This document shows positions 15,239 to 23,249 of a stretch of DNA of 37,520 nt, piece by piece. The position numbers and the translations under genes were made by a program. The stretch spans positions 1-37,520 of the forward strand of contig DAOTWY010000116.1 in NCBI GenBank assembly GCA_034435635.1, given 5' to 3'. The notes under the pieces were generated by a model, which saw only the letters and a program-made list of their open reading frames with translations, had not been told where the DNA came from and searched no databases. Source of the DNA: DAOTWY01 sp003696565. Lineage in GTDB: Bacteria > Chloroflexota > Anaerolineae > Aggregatilineales > Phototrophicaceae. Every line of letters begins with the position of its first letter. The stretch's first letter is position 1.

Positions 15239-16018
15239 ATGCTGGCTTCAACCCGGAATGCAAAACTTGAGTCGTTTGTTTATATCCCGCCGGAAGCGGC
15301 ATTTGGTGCTGCACGGATTTTAATTAAGCCCAATTTGGCGTATCCACAAGGTCCACCGATTACAGTGAGTATGACTGTATTGGAAAAAGTGCTGCGTGGA
15401 ATCCGGCGCGTTAACCCACATGGGCGTATTGTTGTCGCTGATGGTGTTACTGCTGATATAGATGCGTTGGAAAACTTTAAGCAGCTTGGTTTGTTAGATA
15501 TTATCGACAATGAAACGCGCGTGGCAGATGCTGAAACGCTGCTGATGACAGAGTATCAAAATACCTCACCAAATCCAGCAAAATATCAAACCATAACCGC
15601 TCCAGGATATATTAAGGAATATGATTGTTGTATTGTCGTCAGCACATTTAAGCGCACAATACGAAACGGCGAACCGTTTGTTTCTGCGTCAATCAATAGC
15701 CTTGTTGGGTTGCTGCCCCGTTCGGTTTATCATTGGAGCGATCCCTTAGGACACACAGCACTGCATGAGCCAAGCTTAGGGGATGTTCTCAAAGATATTT
15801 ACTATAGTATTGGCTATTTTTTTCATGGGGCGGTTGTTGATTTAACGTACAAGCTGATTAGCCCAGATGAACATATAACACATGGCGATGTTGTGCCACT
15901 GGGTCAGGTAGTATGGGGCGATAACCTCATTGCAGTCGATGAGGCTGCTTGTCGGCTGGCAGGTGAGCCATTGCCGGGCTATTTGAAAGAGCTAAAGCGT
16001 GAATCACGAGCAAGATAA
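15239..16018 (+). CDS. DUF362-family protein
   Basis: The 259-residue protein has the DUF362 (COG2006) features: ILIKPNLAYP near the start, a TVLEKVLRGIRRVNP helix followed by GRIVVADG, a central VVSTFKRT segment and the C-terminal WGDNLIAVDEAACRLAG. Members often carry an iron-sulfur domain; here no ferredoxin-like Cys cluster is present, so it is the bare domain. Its reaction is not established. ATG 15239 has GAGG seven bases upstream. The exonuclease gene starts inside its 3' end (20-base overlap), so both are probably co-translated. Confidence 0.83.
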   Translation: MLASTRNAKLESFVYIPPEAAFGAARILIKPNLAYPQGPPITVSMTVLEKVLRGIRRVNPHGRIVVADGVTADIDALENFKQLGLLDIIDNETRVADAETLLMTEYQNTSPNPAKYQTITAPGYIKEYDCCIVVSTFKRTIRNGEPFVSASINSLVGLLPRSVYHWSDPLGHTALHEPSLGDVLKDIYYSIGYFFHGAVVDLTYKLISPDEHITHGDVVPLGQVVWGDNLIAVDEAACRLAGEPLPGYLKELKRESRAR

Positions 16019-16565
16019 ATTAGCCGCAGTTGCTTGGGCTAGGCAACTGCTTGACACGCCGAATGCGATCATCCTGGATTTTGAGACAACAGGCATAAAA
16101 GACGCTGAAATTGTTCAGATTGGTATCATCAACATGGCGGGGGAAGTGCTGCTCAATACCTTGGTTAAGCCATCCAAACCAATTGAACCGGGCGCATTTA
16201 AAGTACACGGTATTTCCGATGCGGCAGTAAAAGATGCACCAGATTTTAAGGATTTATATGTGCATCTGAGTGTTGCACTCGCGGGGCAACATGTGGTTGC
16301 TTACAACGTAGATTTTGAAAAACGGGTGTTAAGTGGCGTATGCCAACGACGAAACTTCCCGGAGCCGCGTGTACAGGTGTGGCACTGTGCCATGAAAAAT
16401 TATGCTCGCTTTTATGGGCAGCGTCATAATACCCGCCGTGGTTATGTTTGGCAAAGTTTGAGTAATGCTTGTGCCCAGCAGAATGTCTTGGTCAAGAACG
16501 CCCACGATGCCATTGGCGATTGTCTGCTCACTTTGGCGGTCATCCGTAAAATGGCGAGTGTATGA
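15999..16565 (+). CDS. DnaQ-like 3'-5' exonuclease
   Basis: The 188-residue DEDDh exonuclease shows Exo I (ILDFETTG, D27 and E29), Exo II (AYNVDFEKRVL), and Exo III (HDAIGD, H169 and D174). It resembles proofreading or RNase T-type exonucleases that act alone. The GTG start at 15999 overlaps the DUF362 gene by 20 bases. The insert PRVQVWHCAMKNYARFYG is typical of stand-alone members. A role in DNA repair or RNA trimming is possible; the substrate cannot be told. Confidence 0.88.
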   Translation: MNHEQDKLAAVAWARQLLDTPNAIILDFETTGIKDAEIVQIGIINMAGEVLLNTLVKPSKPIEPGAFKVHGISDAAVKDAPDFKDLYVHLSVALAGQHVVAYNVDFEKRVLSGVCQRRNFPEPRVQVWHCAMKNYARFYGQRHNTRRGYVWQSLSNACAQQNVLVKNAHDAIGDCLLTLAVIRKMASV

Positions 16566-16594
16566 TTGCAATTCTGTGATAATCCGGTTACGAT
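16566..16594 (+). promoter_or_regulatory. Candidate promoter
   Basis: TTGCAA (16566-16571), a 17-base spacer, TACGAT (16589-16594), directly after the exonuclease stop. It would transcribe the 16658 and 16866 genes with a leader of about 57 bases. Confidence 0.4.
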
Positions 16595-16657
16595 GAATAA
16601 TACTGAAGAATTGTTTATCAATTCATCAAGAAACGCCAAGCAAATAGGATTTGTGTT

Positions 16658-16864
16658 ATGCCTGATAAGACAAAATCATCCACCACATCAAAAACCGGAA
16701 CGTTCAAACGCCCCAATCTAGAACCAGAGGCTGCTCGTGATGAACGTAACCGCCCATTGACACTGCCAGAATATCCTCGTGATCCAAATGCTACTACTGG
16801 AGTCATTCCGGTTGTCACGGAAGGCGAAGATACTAGTGCAGAACGCGATAACGATAAGGCATAG
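16658..16864 (+). CDS. Small disordered protein
   Basis: The 68-residue product is rich in Lys, Thr, Pro, Asp and Glu (PDKTKSSTTSKTGTFKRPN, later PLTLPEYPRDPN) with no hydrophobic core, so it is probably unstructured. AGGA lies upstream of ATG 16658. Its stop is one base before the next ATG (TAG-T-ATG), so the two are translated together. I recognise no family; it may be a binding partner of the YbjN-like protein. Confidence 0.65.
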   Translation: MPDKTKSSTTSKTGTFKRPNLEPEAARDERNRPLTLPEYPRDPNATTGVIPVVTEGEDTSAERDNDKA

Positions 16865-16865
16865 T

Positions 16866-17462
16866 ATGGAAGAACAAATCTTTAACGCGATAATTGAATT
16901 TTTTGAAGAAGATGACTGGAACTTTCATTCTGTTGGTGGGTTGCCTGTGTTGAGTATGCCGTTTACCGGTAAAAACGGTAAATGGATGTGTTATGCCCAA
17001 GCGCGTGAAAAACAACAACAGTTTGTGTTTTATTCTGTTTGCCCAATCAACGTTCCGCCGGAAAAGATCAATGCTGCAGTGGAATTTATTACCCGTGCTA
17101 ACTATGGCATGATTATTGGCAATTTTGAGCTAGATTATAGTGATGGCGAAATTCGCTATAAGACCAGCATTGACGTTGAAGGAACCTCTCTCTCTTATGC
17201 TTTGGCAAAACAAGTGGTATATGCCAATGTCATCATTATGGATCGCTATCTGCCGGGGATCATGCGTGTGATCTATGGTGATGCTGCCCCAATTGATGAA
17301 ATTCAAAAGATCGAAGGCGAGCAAGACTCTGAGCCAAAATTAAGCGATAGTGTCTTGAGTGAAATTGAGGACCTCCTCAGTGAGTTAGATCACTTGGATG
17401 ATGAAGAGGATACCGATAATACAACGGATGATGATGACGCAACTGACCTGCCAGATATGTAA
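16866..17462 (+). CDS. YbjN-domain protein
   Basis: The 198-residue protein has a YbjN-like fold (about 1-140): EEQIFNAIIEFFEEDDWNF, then GKWMCYAQAREKQQQFVFYSVCPINVPPEK, AVEFITRANYGMIIGNFELDY and an all-beta/helical end. YbjN domains resemble type III secretion chaperones and are thought to bind proteins. The last 40 residues are a strongly acidic tail (EEDTDNTTDDDDATD). ATG 16866 is chosen because it immediately follows the preceding stop and starts the domain; an in-frame start at 16779 would lie inside the previous gene. Confidence 0.82.
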   Translation: MEEQIFNAIIEFFEEDDWNFHSVGGLPVLSMPFTGKNGKWMCYAQAREKQQQFVFYSVCPINVPPEKINAAVEFITRANYGMIIGNFELDYSDGEIRYKTSIDVEGTSLSYALAKQVVYANVIIMDRYLPGIMRVIYGDAAPIDEIQKIEGEQDSEPKLSDSVLSEIEDLLSELDHLDDEEDTDNTTDDDDATDLPDM

Positions 17463-17526
17463 CATCATATAGACTTGCCACTTCCCAATTATGGCGTTTT
17501 ATTGTATTGTAAAGGGAAAGTTTTTG

Positions 17527-17553
17527 CCCTACCTAGCAATTAGGTAGGGTTTT
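17527..17553 (+). terminator. Terminator-like hairpin just before helicase start
   Basis: Perfect 9-base arms CCCTACCTA (17527-17535) and TAGGTAGGG (17541-17549) with a 5-base loop, followed by TTTT. The helicase ATG is only 15 bases on and its ribosome site (GGAG) sits in that interval, so there is no room for a promoter after it. It can end the YbjN unit, but then the helicase must rely on read-through or a promoter upstream of the hairpin. Confidence 0.8.
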
Positions 17554-17567
17554 GTGTTGGAGCAAGC

Positions 17568-19178
17568 ATGACCTTTCAAACCCTGGGCATTTGCCCGGAA
17601 ATCCTCAAAACCCTAGATTATACAGACCCTACACCAATCCAAACTCTTGCTATTCCGCCTATTTTGGCAGGGCAAGATGTTATTGGACAAGCACAAACCG
17701 GAACCGGTAAAACCGCTGCATTCACCTTACCGGTGTTACAACAACTGAAGTCATCCGGCTTACAAGTTTTGATCCTGACCCCTACTCGTGAACTGGCAAT
17801 ACAAGTTTCAGAAGCGGTATATCGCTATGGCGGTGGGTTAGGCATACGTGTGTTGCCAATTTACGGCGGGCAACCGTATGAGCGGCAAGAACGCCGTTTA
17901 CGTAAAGGCGTACAGGTTGTCGTTGGAACCCCCGGACGCACGTTAGATTTGATCCGGCGTAAGACGCTAGATTTACGGGATGTGCGTTATGTGATTTTAG
18001 ATGAAGCTGATGAGATGCTTAAAATGGGGTTCATAGAAGACATTGACGCAATCCTCAGCGCGACCAACGCCAAAGAGCGGCAAACATTGTTATTCTCTGC
18101 TACCTTTAGCGACGACATTCGCCGTTTAGCACAAAAATATATGCACAATCCACAACACATCACCGTGGAAGCAGAGACAGTTACAGGCATCAATGTGTCT
18201 CAACGATATTATTTGGTGCAGGAAAAAGATAAAATCCCTGCGCTTTGCCGCTTATTAGAAGTAGAAAACCAGCAGAGTACGCTGATTTTTACGCGCACCA
18301 AAATTGGGGCAGCAGAGCTATCAGAAAAACTGAGCGAGCGCGGTTATATAGCTGTCGCTATTCATGGAGATTTATCTCAACAGGAACGTGAGCGGATTTT
18401 AGGGCGTTTCCGTGCGGGCGATTTGACCATTTTAGTGGCAACAGATGTCATTGCGCGTGGGGTGGATATTCCAGAAGTCTCGCATGTGATTAACTATGAT
18501 ATACCGCAGTTAGCCATTGAATATGTGCATCGTATTGGACGAACGGGGCGGGCGGGACGTAGCGGCGATGCCATCACATTGGTTACCCCGCGTCAACTGC
18601 GCCAAATAAAAACAATTGAAGCGTATACTAACCAACGGATTTCAAAGGCACAACTCCCAACTCTCCAAGATGTGCTAAACCAACGTCAACAGCAATTCTA
18701 TATAGATGTGTTGAATGCGGTTGATGCAGTCGAATTTGCTGATCCTATGGTGGATGATTTATTGGAAGAAGGCTATAGCCTGGAACAAATCGCTGCGGGA
18801 TTGCTCAAATTACTGCGTGGGCAAATGCATCAAAGCCCCTTAGAAGAAATTGGGAAGGTTAATGAAACCAATCAAAAGTCCCGCAAGCGGCGTGGTGCAA
18901 AATCTAATAAACAATCCTCCATTACCAGCCATGAAGAGGGAATGGTGCGCTTATATATGAATATCGGTAAGTCTAATGGGCTGCGTCCTGCCGATGTGGT
19001 TTATAGTGTCGCTAGCAAGGCGGATATTCCTGGGCATGTCATTGGCGCAATTGATATTCGACACGAAGAGACCTACCTCGATGTGCCTGTTATGCATGTG
19101 GATAAAGTGCTTAAAAAAATGCGCAACCATCGGATGCGTGGACGAGCAATCAAAGTTAGTCGTGCTGTTAGTCGATAA
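17568..19178 (+). CDS. DEAD-box RNA helicase with DbpA-like RNA-binding domain
   Basis: The 536-residue ATP-dependent RNA helicase has all core motifs: Q motif (FQTLGICPEIL...TPIQ), motif I AQTGTGKT (42-49), PTRELA, DEAD (145-148), SAT, and VI HRIGRTGRAG. A linker of about 100 residues leads to a basic segment (KSRKRRGAKSNK) and a C-terminal DbpA/RRM-like domain (about 455-530). It is the CshA/DeaD kind, active in ribosome assembly and mRNA decay, often cold-induced. The cold shock protein gene follows 340 bases on. ATG 17568 has GGAG upstream. A terminator follows at 19241. Confidence 0.93.
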   Translation: MTFQTLGICPEILKTLDYTDPTPIQTLAIPPILAGQDVIGQAQTGTGKTAAFTLPVLQQLKSSGLQVLILTPTRELAIQVSEAVYRYGGGLGIRVLPIYGGQPYERQERRLRKGVQVVVGTPGRTLDLIRRKTLDLRDVRYVILDEADEMLKMGFIEDIDAILSATNAKERQTLLFSATFSDDIRRLAQKYMHNPQHITVEAETVTGINVSQRYYLVQEKDKIPALCRLLEVENQQSTLIFTRTKIGAAELSEKLSERGYIAVAIHGDLSQQERERILGRFRAGDLTILVATDVIARGVDIPEVSHVINYDIPQLAIEYVHRIGRTGRAGRSGDAITLVTPRQLRQIKTIEAYTNQRISKAQLPTLQDVLNQRQQQFYIDVLNAVDAVEFADPMVDDLLEEGYSLEQIAAGLLKLLRGQMHQSPLEEIGKVNETNQKSRKRRGAKSNKQSSITSHEEGMVRLYMNIGKSNGLRPADVVYSVASKADIPGHVIGAIDIRHEETYLDVPVMHVDKVLKKMRNHRMRGRAIKVSRAVSR

Positions 19179-19240
19179 GCCCAGTTGACCGCATTAGGGC
19201 AATCAAACTAACGTGCAGGATTTATCTCCACGCGGAAATG

Positions 19241-19266
19241 GGCATCCCACACCGGATGCCTTTTTA
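19241..19266 (+). terminator. Terminator of helicase gene
   Basis: GGCATCC (19241-19247) and GGATGCC (19254-19260), 6-base loop, followed by TTTTTAT. Confidence 0.85.
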
Positions 19267-19307
19267 TGGAATTCCGTCTAATTGTTATGCAACTTGTTAT
19301 AGATTTT

Positions 19308-19337
19308 TTGCCAAAAATGCGGTAATCTTTTTATATG
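19308..19337 (+). promoter_or_regulatory. Promoter of cold shock gene
   Basis: TTGCCA (19308-19313) and TTATAT (19331-19336) are 17 bases apart; TATATG one base on gives 18. The start near 19343 leaves a leader of about 170 bases, long for a 70-residue protein but usual for cspA-type genes. Confidence 0.6.
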
Positions 19338-19343
19338 GGGAAG

Positions 19344-19516
19344 TTAAAGGCAATCCCGCCTTACCCCTTTGCAAGCCAGAGTGAGAAGACAAGAAATTGC
19401 AAGACTTAGCAAGATTGTACTCTCGAGAGTACCGCATGAAGCTCCTGTTTTACCTGGAATTCAATGTGTGTACGCAAGGCTCAGTATATCCAGATAAATT
19501 TCAGGAGTGATTAACA
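19344..19516 (+). promoter_or_regulatory. Long structured leader of cold shock gene
   Basis: About 170 bases between the predicted start and ATG 19517, including a perfect 16-base palindrome GTACTCTCGAGAGTAC at 19417-19432 and several short GC-rich segments. Long leaders that refold in the cold and control translation are known for cspA genes. The ribosome site AGGAGTGA lies at 19503-19510. Confidence 0.5.
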
Positions 19517-19729
19517 ATGGCAGATCGTGTTAATGGGACGGTGAAATGGTTCAACGGTGAAAAAGGCTACGGCTTTATTTCACAAGAAAGCGGACCAGAC
19601 CTCTTCGTTCATTATTCGGAAATTCAGGGTAACGGTTATCGTACACTGAATGAAGGTGATAAGGTGGAGTTTGAAATCACCGATGGCAGAAAAGGCAAGC
19701 AAGCCAGCTCTGTGGTGGTTATCAGCTAG
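19517..19729 (+). CDS. CspA-family cold shock protein
   Basis: The 70-residue cold shock domain is complete: GTVKWFNGEKGYGFISQ (RNP1), DLFVHYSEI (RNP2), and an end in GRKGKQASSVVVIS. It binds single-stranded RNA or DNA and melts RNA structure. The gene is monocistronic, with its own promoter, a long leader and a very strong terminator at 19762. The DEAD-box helicase just upstream is a natural functional partner. Confidence 0.96.
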   Translation: MADRVNGTVKWFNGEKGYGFISQESGPDLFVHYSEIQGNGYRTLNEGDKVEFEITDGRKGKQASSVVVIS

Positions 19730-19761
19730 GTAAGTTTTGTAACAACTAAATAGTCTAACAC

Positions 19762-19793
19762 ACAATCCCACAAGTTTTGTGGGATTGTTTTTG
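19762..19793 (+). terminator. Strong terminator of cold shock gene
   Basis: Perfect 12-base arms (19762-19773 and 19777-19788) with a 3-base loop, followed by TTTTTG. Confidence 0.92.
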
Positions 19794-19818
19794 TATCTGA
19801 ATAAACAAACTGACTATC

Positions 19819-20259
19819 TTACTGTGCTTCTGGCTCTGGGGTAGAAGCCTCTTCATCGTTAATATCGTATCCAAGGCGTTGTAGGGCTTCTATTGCGGTA
19901 TCACGGGTTTTATCCCGTCCGGTGGCTGCTAACATCAATAACGGCTCAATGGCTCGCGGATCACCAAGCTTGCCAAGTGCTTCCGCCGCGTAAAGCGGTG
20001 TTTGATGACCAGGCGCATCCAATGCGCGGATGAGTGAATCAACCGCACGCGGATCGCCGAGTTTGCCAAGCATGAGGGCGGCACGCCCCCGCACGATTAA
20101 ATCCTCATAATCATTCTGCAGGGTGTGGATCAACGCCCGCACGGCTTGATCGCCCCCAATCATGCCAAGTTTCATAACCGCAGTCCGCCGGCGTTCTTTA
20201 TTGACATCACGCAATTCTGCTAGGATTTGTTTGATTGTGTTCGGGTCAGGATTGTTCAT
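19819..20259 (-). CDS. HEAT-repeat protein
   Basis: The 146-residue protein has four or so HEAT/PBS-lyase-type repeats between residues 10 and 130, each with the LG(K/M)(L/I)GD(P/Q)(R/Q)A(V/I)..L pattern (KLGMIGGDQAVRAL, KLGDPRAVDSLIRAL, KLGDPRAIEPLL). The C-terminus is acidic. Such repeats form a protein-binding solenoid; family members include phycobilin lyases, but nothing here suggests that role. ATG 20259 (MNNPDPN) has GGTGAT upstream; the in-frame TTG at 20277 is less likely. It lies 62 bases downstream of the ABC ATPase gene, same strand, so they may share a transcript. Confidence 0.85.
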   Translation of the reverse strand: MNNPDPNTIKQILAELRDVNKERRRTAVMKLGMIGGDQAVRALIHTLQNDYEDLIVRGRAALMLGKLGDPRAVDSLIRALDAPGHQTPLYAAEALGKLGDPRAIEPLLMLAATGRDKTRDTAIEALQRLGYDINDEEASTPEPEAQ

Positions 20260-20321
20260 ATCACCGTCACCTTTCAACTAAGGTTACCATAACGCCGGTA
20301 AATTTATTTTAAAACAGGCAC

Positions 20322-21053
20322 TTATTTCATCAGTGTAAAGATTTCTGAAATCTTTGCAACAGGTGATTGTCTTGTAACTTGCAAATGTCCTTCATGAATC
20401 CGACACACGCGGTCGGCTAAAGGAACAACCTCTGGGTTATGGGTTGCCATAATCAACGTCTTACCAGAGTCACGGGTTAATTCTAACAACAGTGTCAATA
20501 CAGTTTGACTCGTATCTTCATCCAAATTACCTGTGGGTTCATCAGCTAAAATGATCTTGGGTGAATGCGCCAATGCGCGGGCGATGGCAACCCGCTGCTG
20601 CTCACCACCACTGAGTTTATCTGGAAAATCCTTACTACGATTACCTAAACCAACACGATCAAGCAACTGCTGACCAATTTTTTCACTTGTTTTGCGTTTC
20701 ATCCCGTTTAATTCTAGCGGCAGCGTGACATTTTCCATGACGGTCAGGGTAGGGATTAAATTGAAGAATTGGAAAATAATGCCGATATGATCACGACGGA
20801 AAAGGGTTAATTGCGTATCATTGAGTGTGGTAATATCTGTTTCATCAATGATAATCTGTGCCTGGTCATCATCTGGCTGATCAATGCCACTGATGAGGTT
20901 GAGCAGGGTCGATTTACCGCTGCCGCTTTTCCCCAGCATCACAAAAAATTCACCTGGGTAAATATCCAGATCAACACGATCTAATACTTTTCGCCCCCCA
21001 ATGTCATATGTTTTGCTGACTTGCCTAAGTTTAATGATGGGGACTTGTTCCAT
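20322..21053 (-). CDS. ABC transporter ATP-binding protein, LolD/MacB type
   Basis: The 243-residue ATPase has Walker A GKSGSGKST (41-49), Q loop in IFQFFNLIPTLTVMENV, signature LSGGEQQRVAIARAL, Walker B IILADEPTGNLD and the switch His (ATHNPE). The NLIPTLTVMENV and EPTGNLD motifs place it with LolD/MacB/FtsE-like exporters, which pair with FtsX-type permeases. No permease is adjacent; the double FtsX permease at 11095 is the only candidate in the window. ATG 21053 has AAAGGTG upstream. It heads a possible two-gene unit with the HEAT protein. Confidence 0.92.
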   Translation of the reverse strand: MEQVPIIKLRQVSKTYDIGGRKVLDRVDLDIYPGEFFVMLGKSGSGKSTLLNLISGIDQPDDDQAQIIIDETDITTLNDTQLTLFRRDHIGIIFQFFNLIPTLTVMENVTLPLELNGMKRKTSEKIGQQLLDRVGLGNRSKDFPDKLSGGEQQRVAIARALAHSPKIILADEPTGNLDEDTSQTVLTLLLELTRDSGKTLIMATHNPEVVPLADRVCRIHEGHLQVTRQSPVAKISEIFTLMK

Positions 21054-21266
21054 AGCCGCACCTTTAGGTTATCGCATGATTTGCTTCCAGTTTAGCACGG
21101 ACACATGAGTTATATATGATATTTTTGTTGACAGTTATAAATATTTTATAAAATTTTTGCTGGAATTATGTTAGCACAGCTTAATTAAATTCGTTATATA
21201 CAATATCATCATATACATTTGTGATATTTGCCCCTTTATGTTGTTAAAATATGCTATGTTTAAAAC

Positions 21267-21285
21267 TTTGAACAGGCTGTTCAAA
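21267..21285. repeat. 19-bp perfect palindrome
   Basis: TTTGAACAG, a central G, then CTGTTCAAA. It contains GAAC-N5-GTTC, close to but not identical with the GAAC-N4-GTTC core of Gram-positive LexA boxes. It lies between divergent genes (minus-strand ATPase and amt). The loop is too small for a terminator, so an operator is more likely. Confidence 0.5.
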
Positions 21286-21437
21286 AAAGAATTGAATGTC
21301 ATTTTTGTAAAAAATAACCAATAGCTTTTGATAAATATCTTGCTTGAAATATTGAATTGAAGCGATTTTTCCCACGTTTTTTGCCGTGTAATGTGCATAT
21401 TGCCTAATTTCACCGTTTTATCTTTGCATAATTTGAC

Positions 21438-21573
21438 AAGTAACTCTGGTAAATTGCCTGATATGTGCTAAAAATCACGACTAAAAATATTTTTTGTGAA
21501 AAGTAACTAAAAAATATCAAAAAACTTTCATTTGAACTTCCGGTAAATGAATATTTTTGTGAATAGTACACTA
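21438..21573 (+). repeat. Phased imperfect direct repeats upstream of amt
   Basis: AAGTAACT occurs at 21438-21445 and 21501-21508, and a related AGTACACT at 21565-21572. The spacing is 63 and 64 bases, about six helical turns. The last two are embedded in longer similar segments (21486-21509 and 21550-21573) starting AATATTTTT and GTGAA. They may be repeated regulator sites in the amt promoter. Confidence 0.4.
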
Positions 21574-21577
21574 TAAT
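21572..21577 (+). promoter_or_regulatory. -10 element of amt
   Basis: A perfect TATAAT lies 28 bases before the start. No matching -35 is seen 16-18 bases upstream, so an activator is probably needed, as is common for nitrogen-controlled genes. Confidence 0.5.
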
Positions 21578-21604
21578 CGTCATCAACAAAACAAGTAGGA
21601 GATA

Positions 21605-23068
21605 ATGAAGATGTCCAAACGGTACTCACGCATTCTTAGAACGTTACTGTCGGTCGGTATTGCGACTCTCTTTCTAATGGCGGTTAGTGGTGGTGTGTTC
21701 GCTCAGGAAGATGACACAACTGAAGGCGATCCTGCACCAGCGGAAACAGTGACAACAGAAGAAACTGTAGTAGAGGATGTAGTAGCTTTTGCAACGGTGG
21801 ATGATGTCGCAACAGTGCAAACTAATCTAGATTACACCTGGATGTTATTAGCAGGCTTCTTGGTGTTCTTTATGCAAGCAGGGTTTGCCATGCTAGAAGG
21901 TGGGTTTATCCGCCAGACGGGTGTGGTTAACTCTATGGCAGAAAACTTTATGGATGCCTGTGTGACTGGTGTGTTATTCTTCCTCATTGGTTATGGTATT
22001 GCTTATGCGGATGGGTCTGGGTTTTTCGCCACGCCAGAGATTGCATTAGGTGGGGTGATGGGCACAGCCGATGGTGATGGTATTACGTTTATTGATTTCT
22101 TCTTCCAATTTGCTTTTGCTGGTGCAGCCGCCACAATTGCCACCGGTGCCATGGCAGAACGCACGGATTTCCGCGGCAAGTTAATCTATAGTGCAATTGT
22201 CGGCGCATTTATTTACCCCGTTGTTGTGTTCTGGACTTGGGGCGGCGGCTGGTTAGCGGAACAGGGCTTCCTGGATTTCGCTGGTAGTACGATTGTACAT
22301 CAAACTGGTGGGATCATCGCGTTGATAGGCGCATTTGTTGTGGGTCCACGTGTTGGGCGTGTATTTGGCAAGCCGCCAAAGCCCTCTAACCTGATGTTGG
22401 CATCCTTAGGGGCATTTATCCTCTGGTTTGGTTGGTATGGGTTTAATGTGGGGTCAACATTAGCCGCAAGTGACTTAAATGCAATGGGCTTAGTGGCAAT
22501 CAATACCACCCTGGCTGCTTGTATGGGGGCTATCACGGCGATGTTCTACGCTTATTTTGCCAAAGGTGGTAAGTGGGATTTACCGCTCATCCTCAATGGC
22601 TCATTAGCAGGGTTAGTCGGTATTACGGCAGGCTGTGCGTTTATGGCTCCTACCTCGGCATTGATTGTTGGTGCTGTGGCTGGTGTGCTGGTTGTGCTGG
22701 CAGTTGATTTAGTGGAAGCCGTTAAAATTGACGATGCCGTTGGTGCGTTTGCTGTCCATGGAGTTGGTGGCATGTGGGGTAGTATTGCTATTGGTCTATT
22801 CGGCTTAGAATCGTTAACAGGTAGCAGCAGCGGTATTTTAGTCGGTGGTAGTGCTGATCTGTTGATCGCGCAAATCTTAGGTGTGGTTTTGGTTGCTGTG
22901 TGGGCTGCTGTGACAAGCTTCATTATGTTCAAAGGGATTGCCCTGTTGGGTGTACTACGTATGCCAGCCGCTGCTGATGAAATCGGCATTGATGCTTATG
23001 AACACGGTGCATCAGTTTGGCCCGATGTATTACCTCTCCCGCAGGAAGCTTCGGCTGCCAGTGATTAG
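21605..23068 (+). CDS. amt: Ammonium transporter (Amt family)
   Basis: The 487-residue product has a signal peptide (cleavage after VFA), a spacer of about 45 acidic residues, then eleven membrane helices of the Amt fold. Conserved parts include FFMQAGFAMLEGGFIR, the first pore His in VHQTGG, FGWYGFNVGS, the second in FAVHGVGGMWG, and the C-terminal DEIGIDAYEHG tail that contacts PII proteins. It conducts ammonia or ammonium across the membrane. No glnB/glnK gene is adjacent, though the PII-binding tail is kept. AGGAG lies 3 bases before ATG 21605 and 9 before ATG 21611, so either may be used. A terminator follows at 23137. Confidence 0.95.
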   Translation: MKMSKRYSRILRTLLSVGIATLFLMAVSGGVFAQEDDTTEGDPAPAETVTTEETVVEDVVAFATVDDVATVQTNLDYTWMLLAGFLVFFMQAGFAMLEGGFIRQTGVVNSMAENFMDACVTGVLFFLIGYGIAYADGSGFFATPEIALGGVMGTADGDGITFIDFFFQFAFAGAAATIATGAMAERTDFRGKLIYSAIVGAFIYPVVVFWTWGGGWLAEQGFLDFAGSTIVHQTGGIIALIGAFVVGPRVGRVFGKPPKPSNLMLASLGAFILWFGWYGFNVGSTLAASDLNAMGLVAINTTLAACMGAITAMFYAYFAKGGKWDLPLILNGSLAGLVGITAGCAFMAPTSALIVGAVAGVLVVLAVDLVEAVKIDDAVGAFAVHGVGGMWGSIAIGLFGLESLTGSSSGILVGGSADLLIAQILGVVLVAVWAAVTSFIMFKGIALLGVLRMPAAADEIGIDAYEHGASVWPDVLPLPQEASAASD

Positions 23069-23136
23069 TTAAGTGTGTGAGCCTCCAGGTTGGGTTATGC
23101 TCAATCTGATTGTTTCCAAGACGATCCTCCTTATTG

Positions 23137-23173
23137 AAAAGGACGTGCGGGCAAGTACGTCCTTTTCCCTTTT
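23137..23173 (+). terminator. Terminator of amt
   Basis: Perfect 10-base arms AAAAGGACGT (23137-23146) and ACGTCCTTTT (23157-23166), 10-base loop, followed by CCCTTTT. Confidence 0.85.
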
Positions 23174-23204
23174 GGACTCCTATGGACTTGTTTGGCTTGT
23201 GCGT

Positions 23205-23210
23205 TATAAT
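23205..23210 (+). promoter_or_regulatory. -10 element of MocR gene
   Basis: TATAAT lies 40 bases before ATG 23250, after the amt terminator. A -35 match is poor (ATGGAC at 17 bases), so this may be a weak or regulated promoter. Confidence 0.45.
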
Positions 23211-23249
23211 TCAACATTGGAACAGAATCAAACAGTTCAGGTTTTTTCA

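Larger units (their letters stand above)
21054..21604 (+). other. AT-rich intergenic region upstream of amt
   Basis: About 550 bases, markedly richer in A and T than all flanking genes. It holds a 19-base palindrome (21267-21285), three copies of an AAGTAACT-like element spaced 63-64 bases (21438-21573), and a TATAAT at 21572. An 80-codon minus-strand frame (21171-21413) exists but looks like chance in AT-rich DNA. No convincing gene is seen. Confidence 0.6.

Noticed and set aside
21171..21413. 80-codon minus-strand frame in the AT-rich gap
   Set aside because: Composition follows the AT-rich DNA, no ribosome site, no recognisable domain, and it crosses the 19-bp palindrome.
22552..22989. 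145-codon minus-strand frame inside amt
   Set aside because: Pro/Thr-rich antisense shadow of a membrane protein gene; the Amt motifs on the plus strand are decisive.
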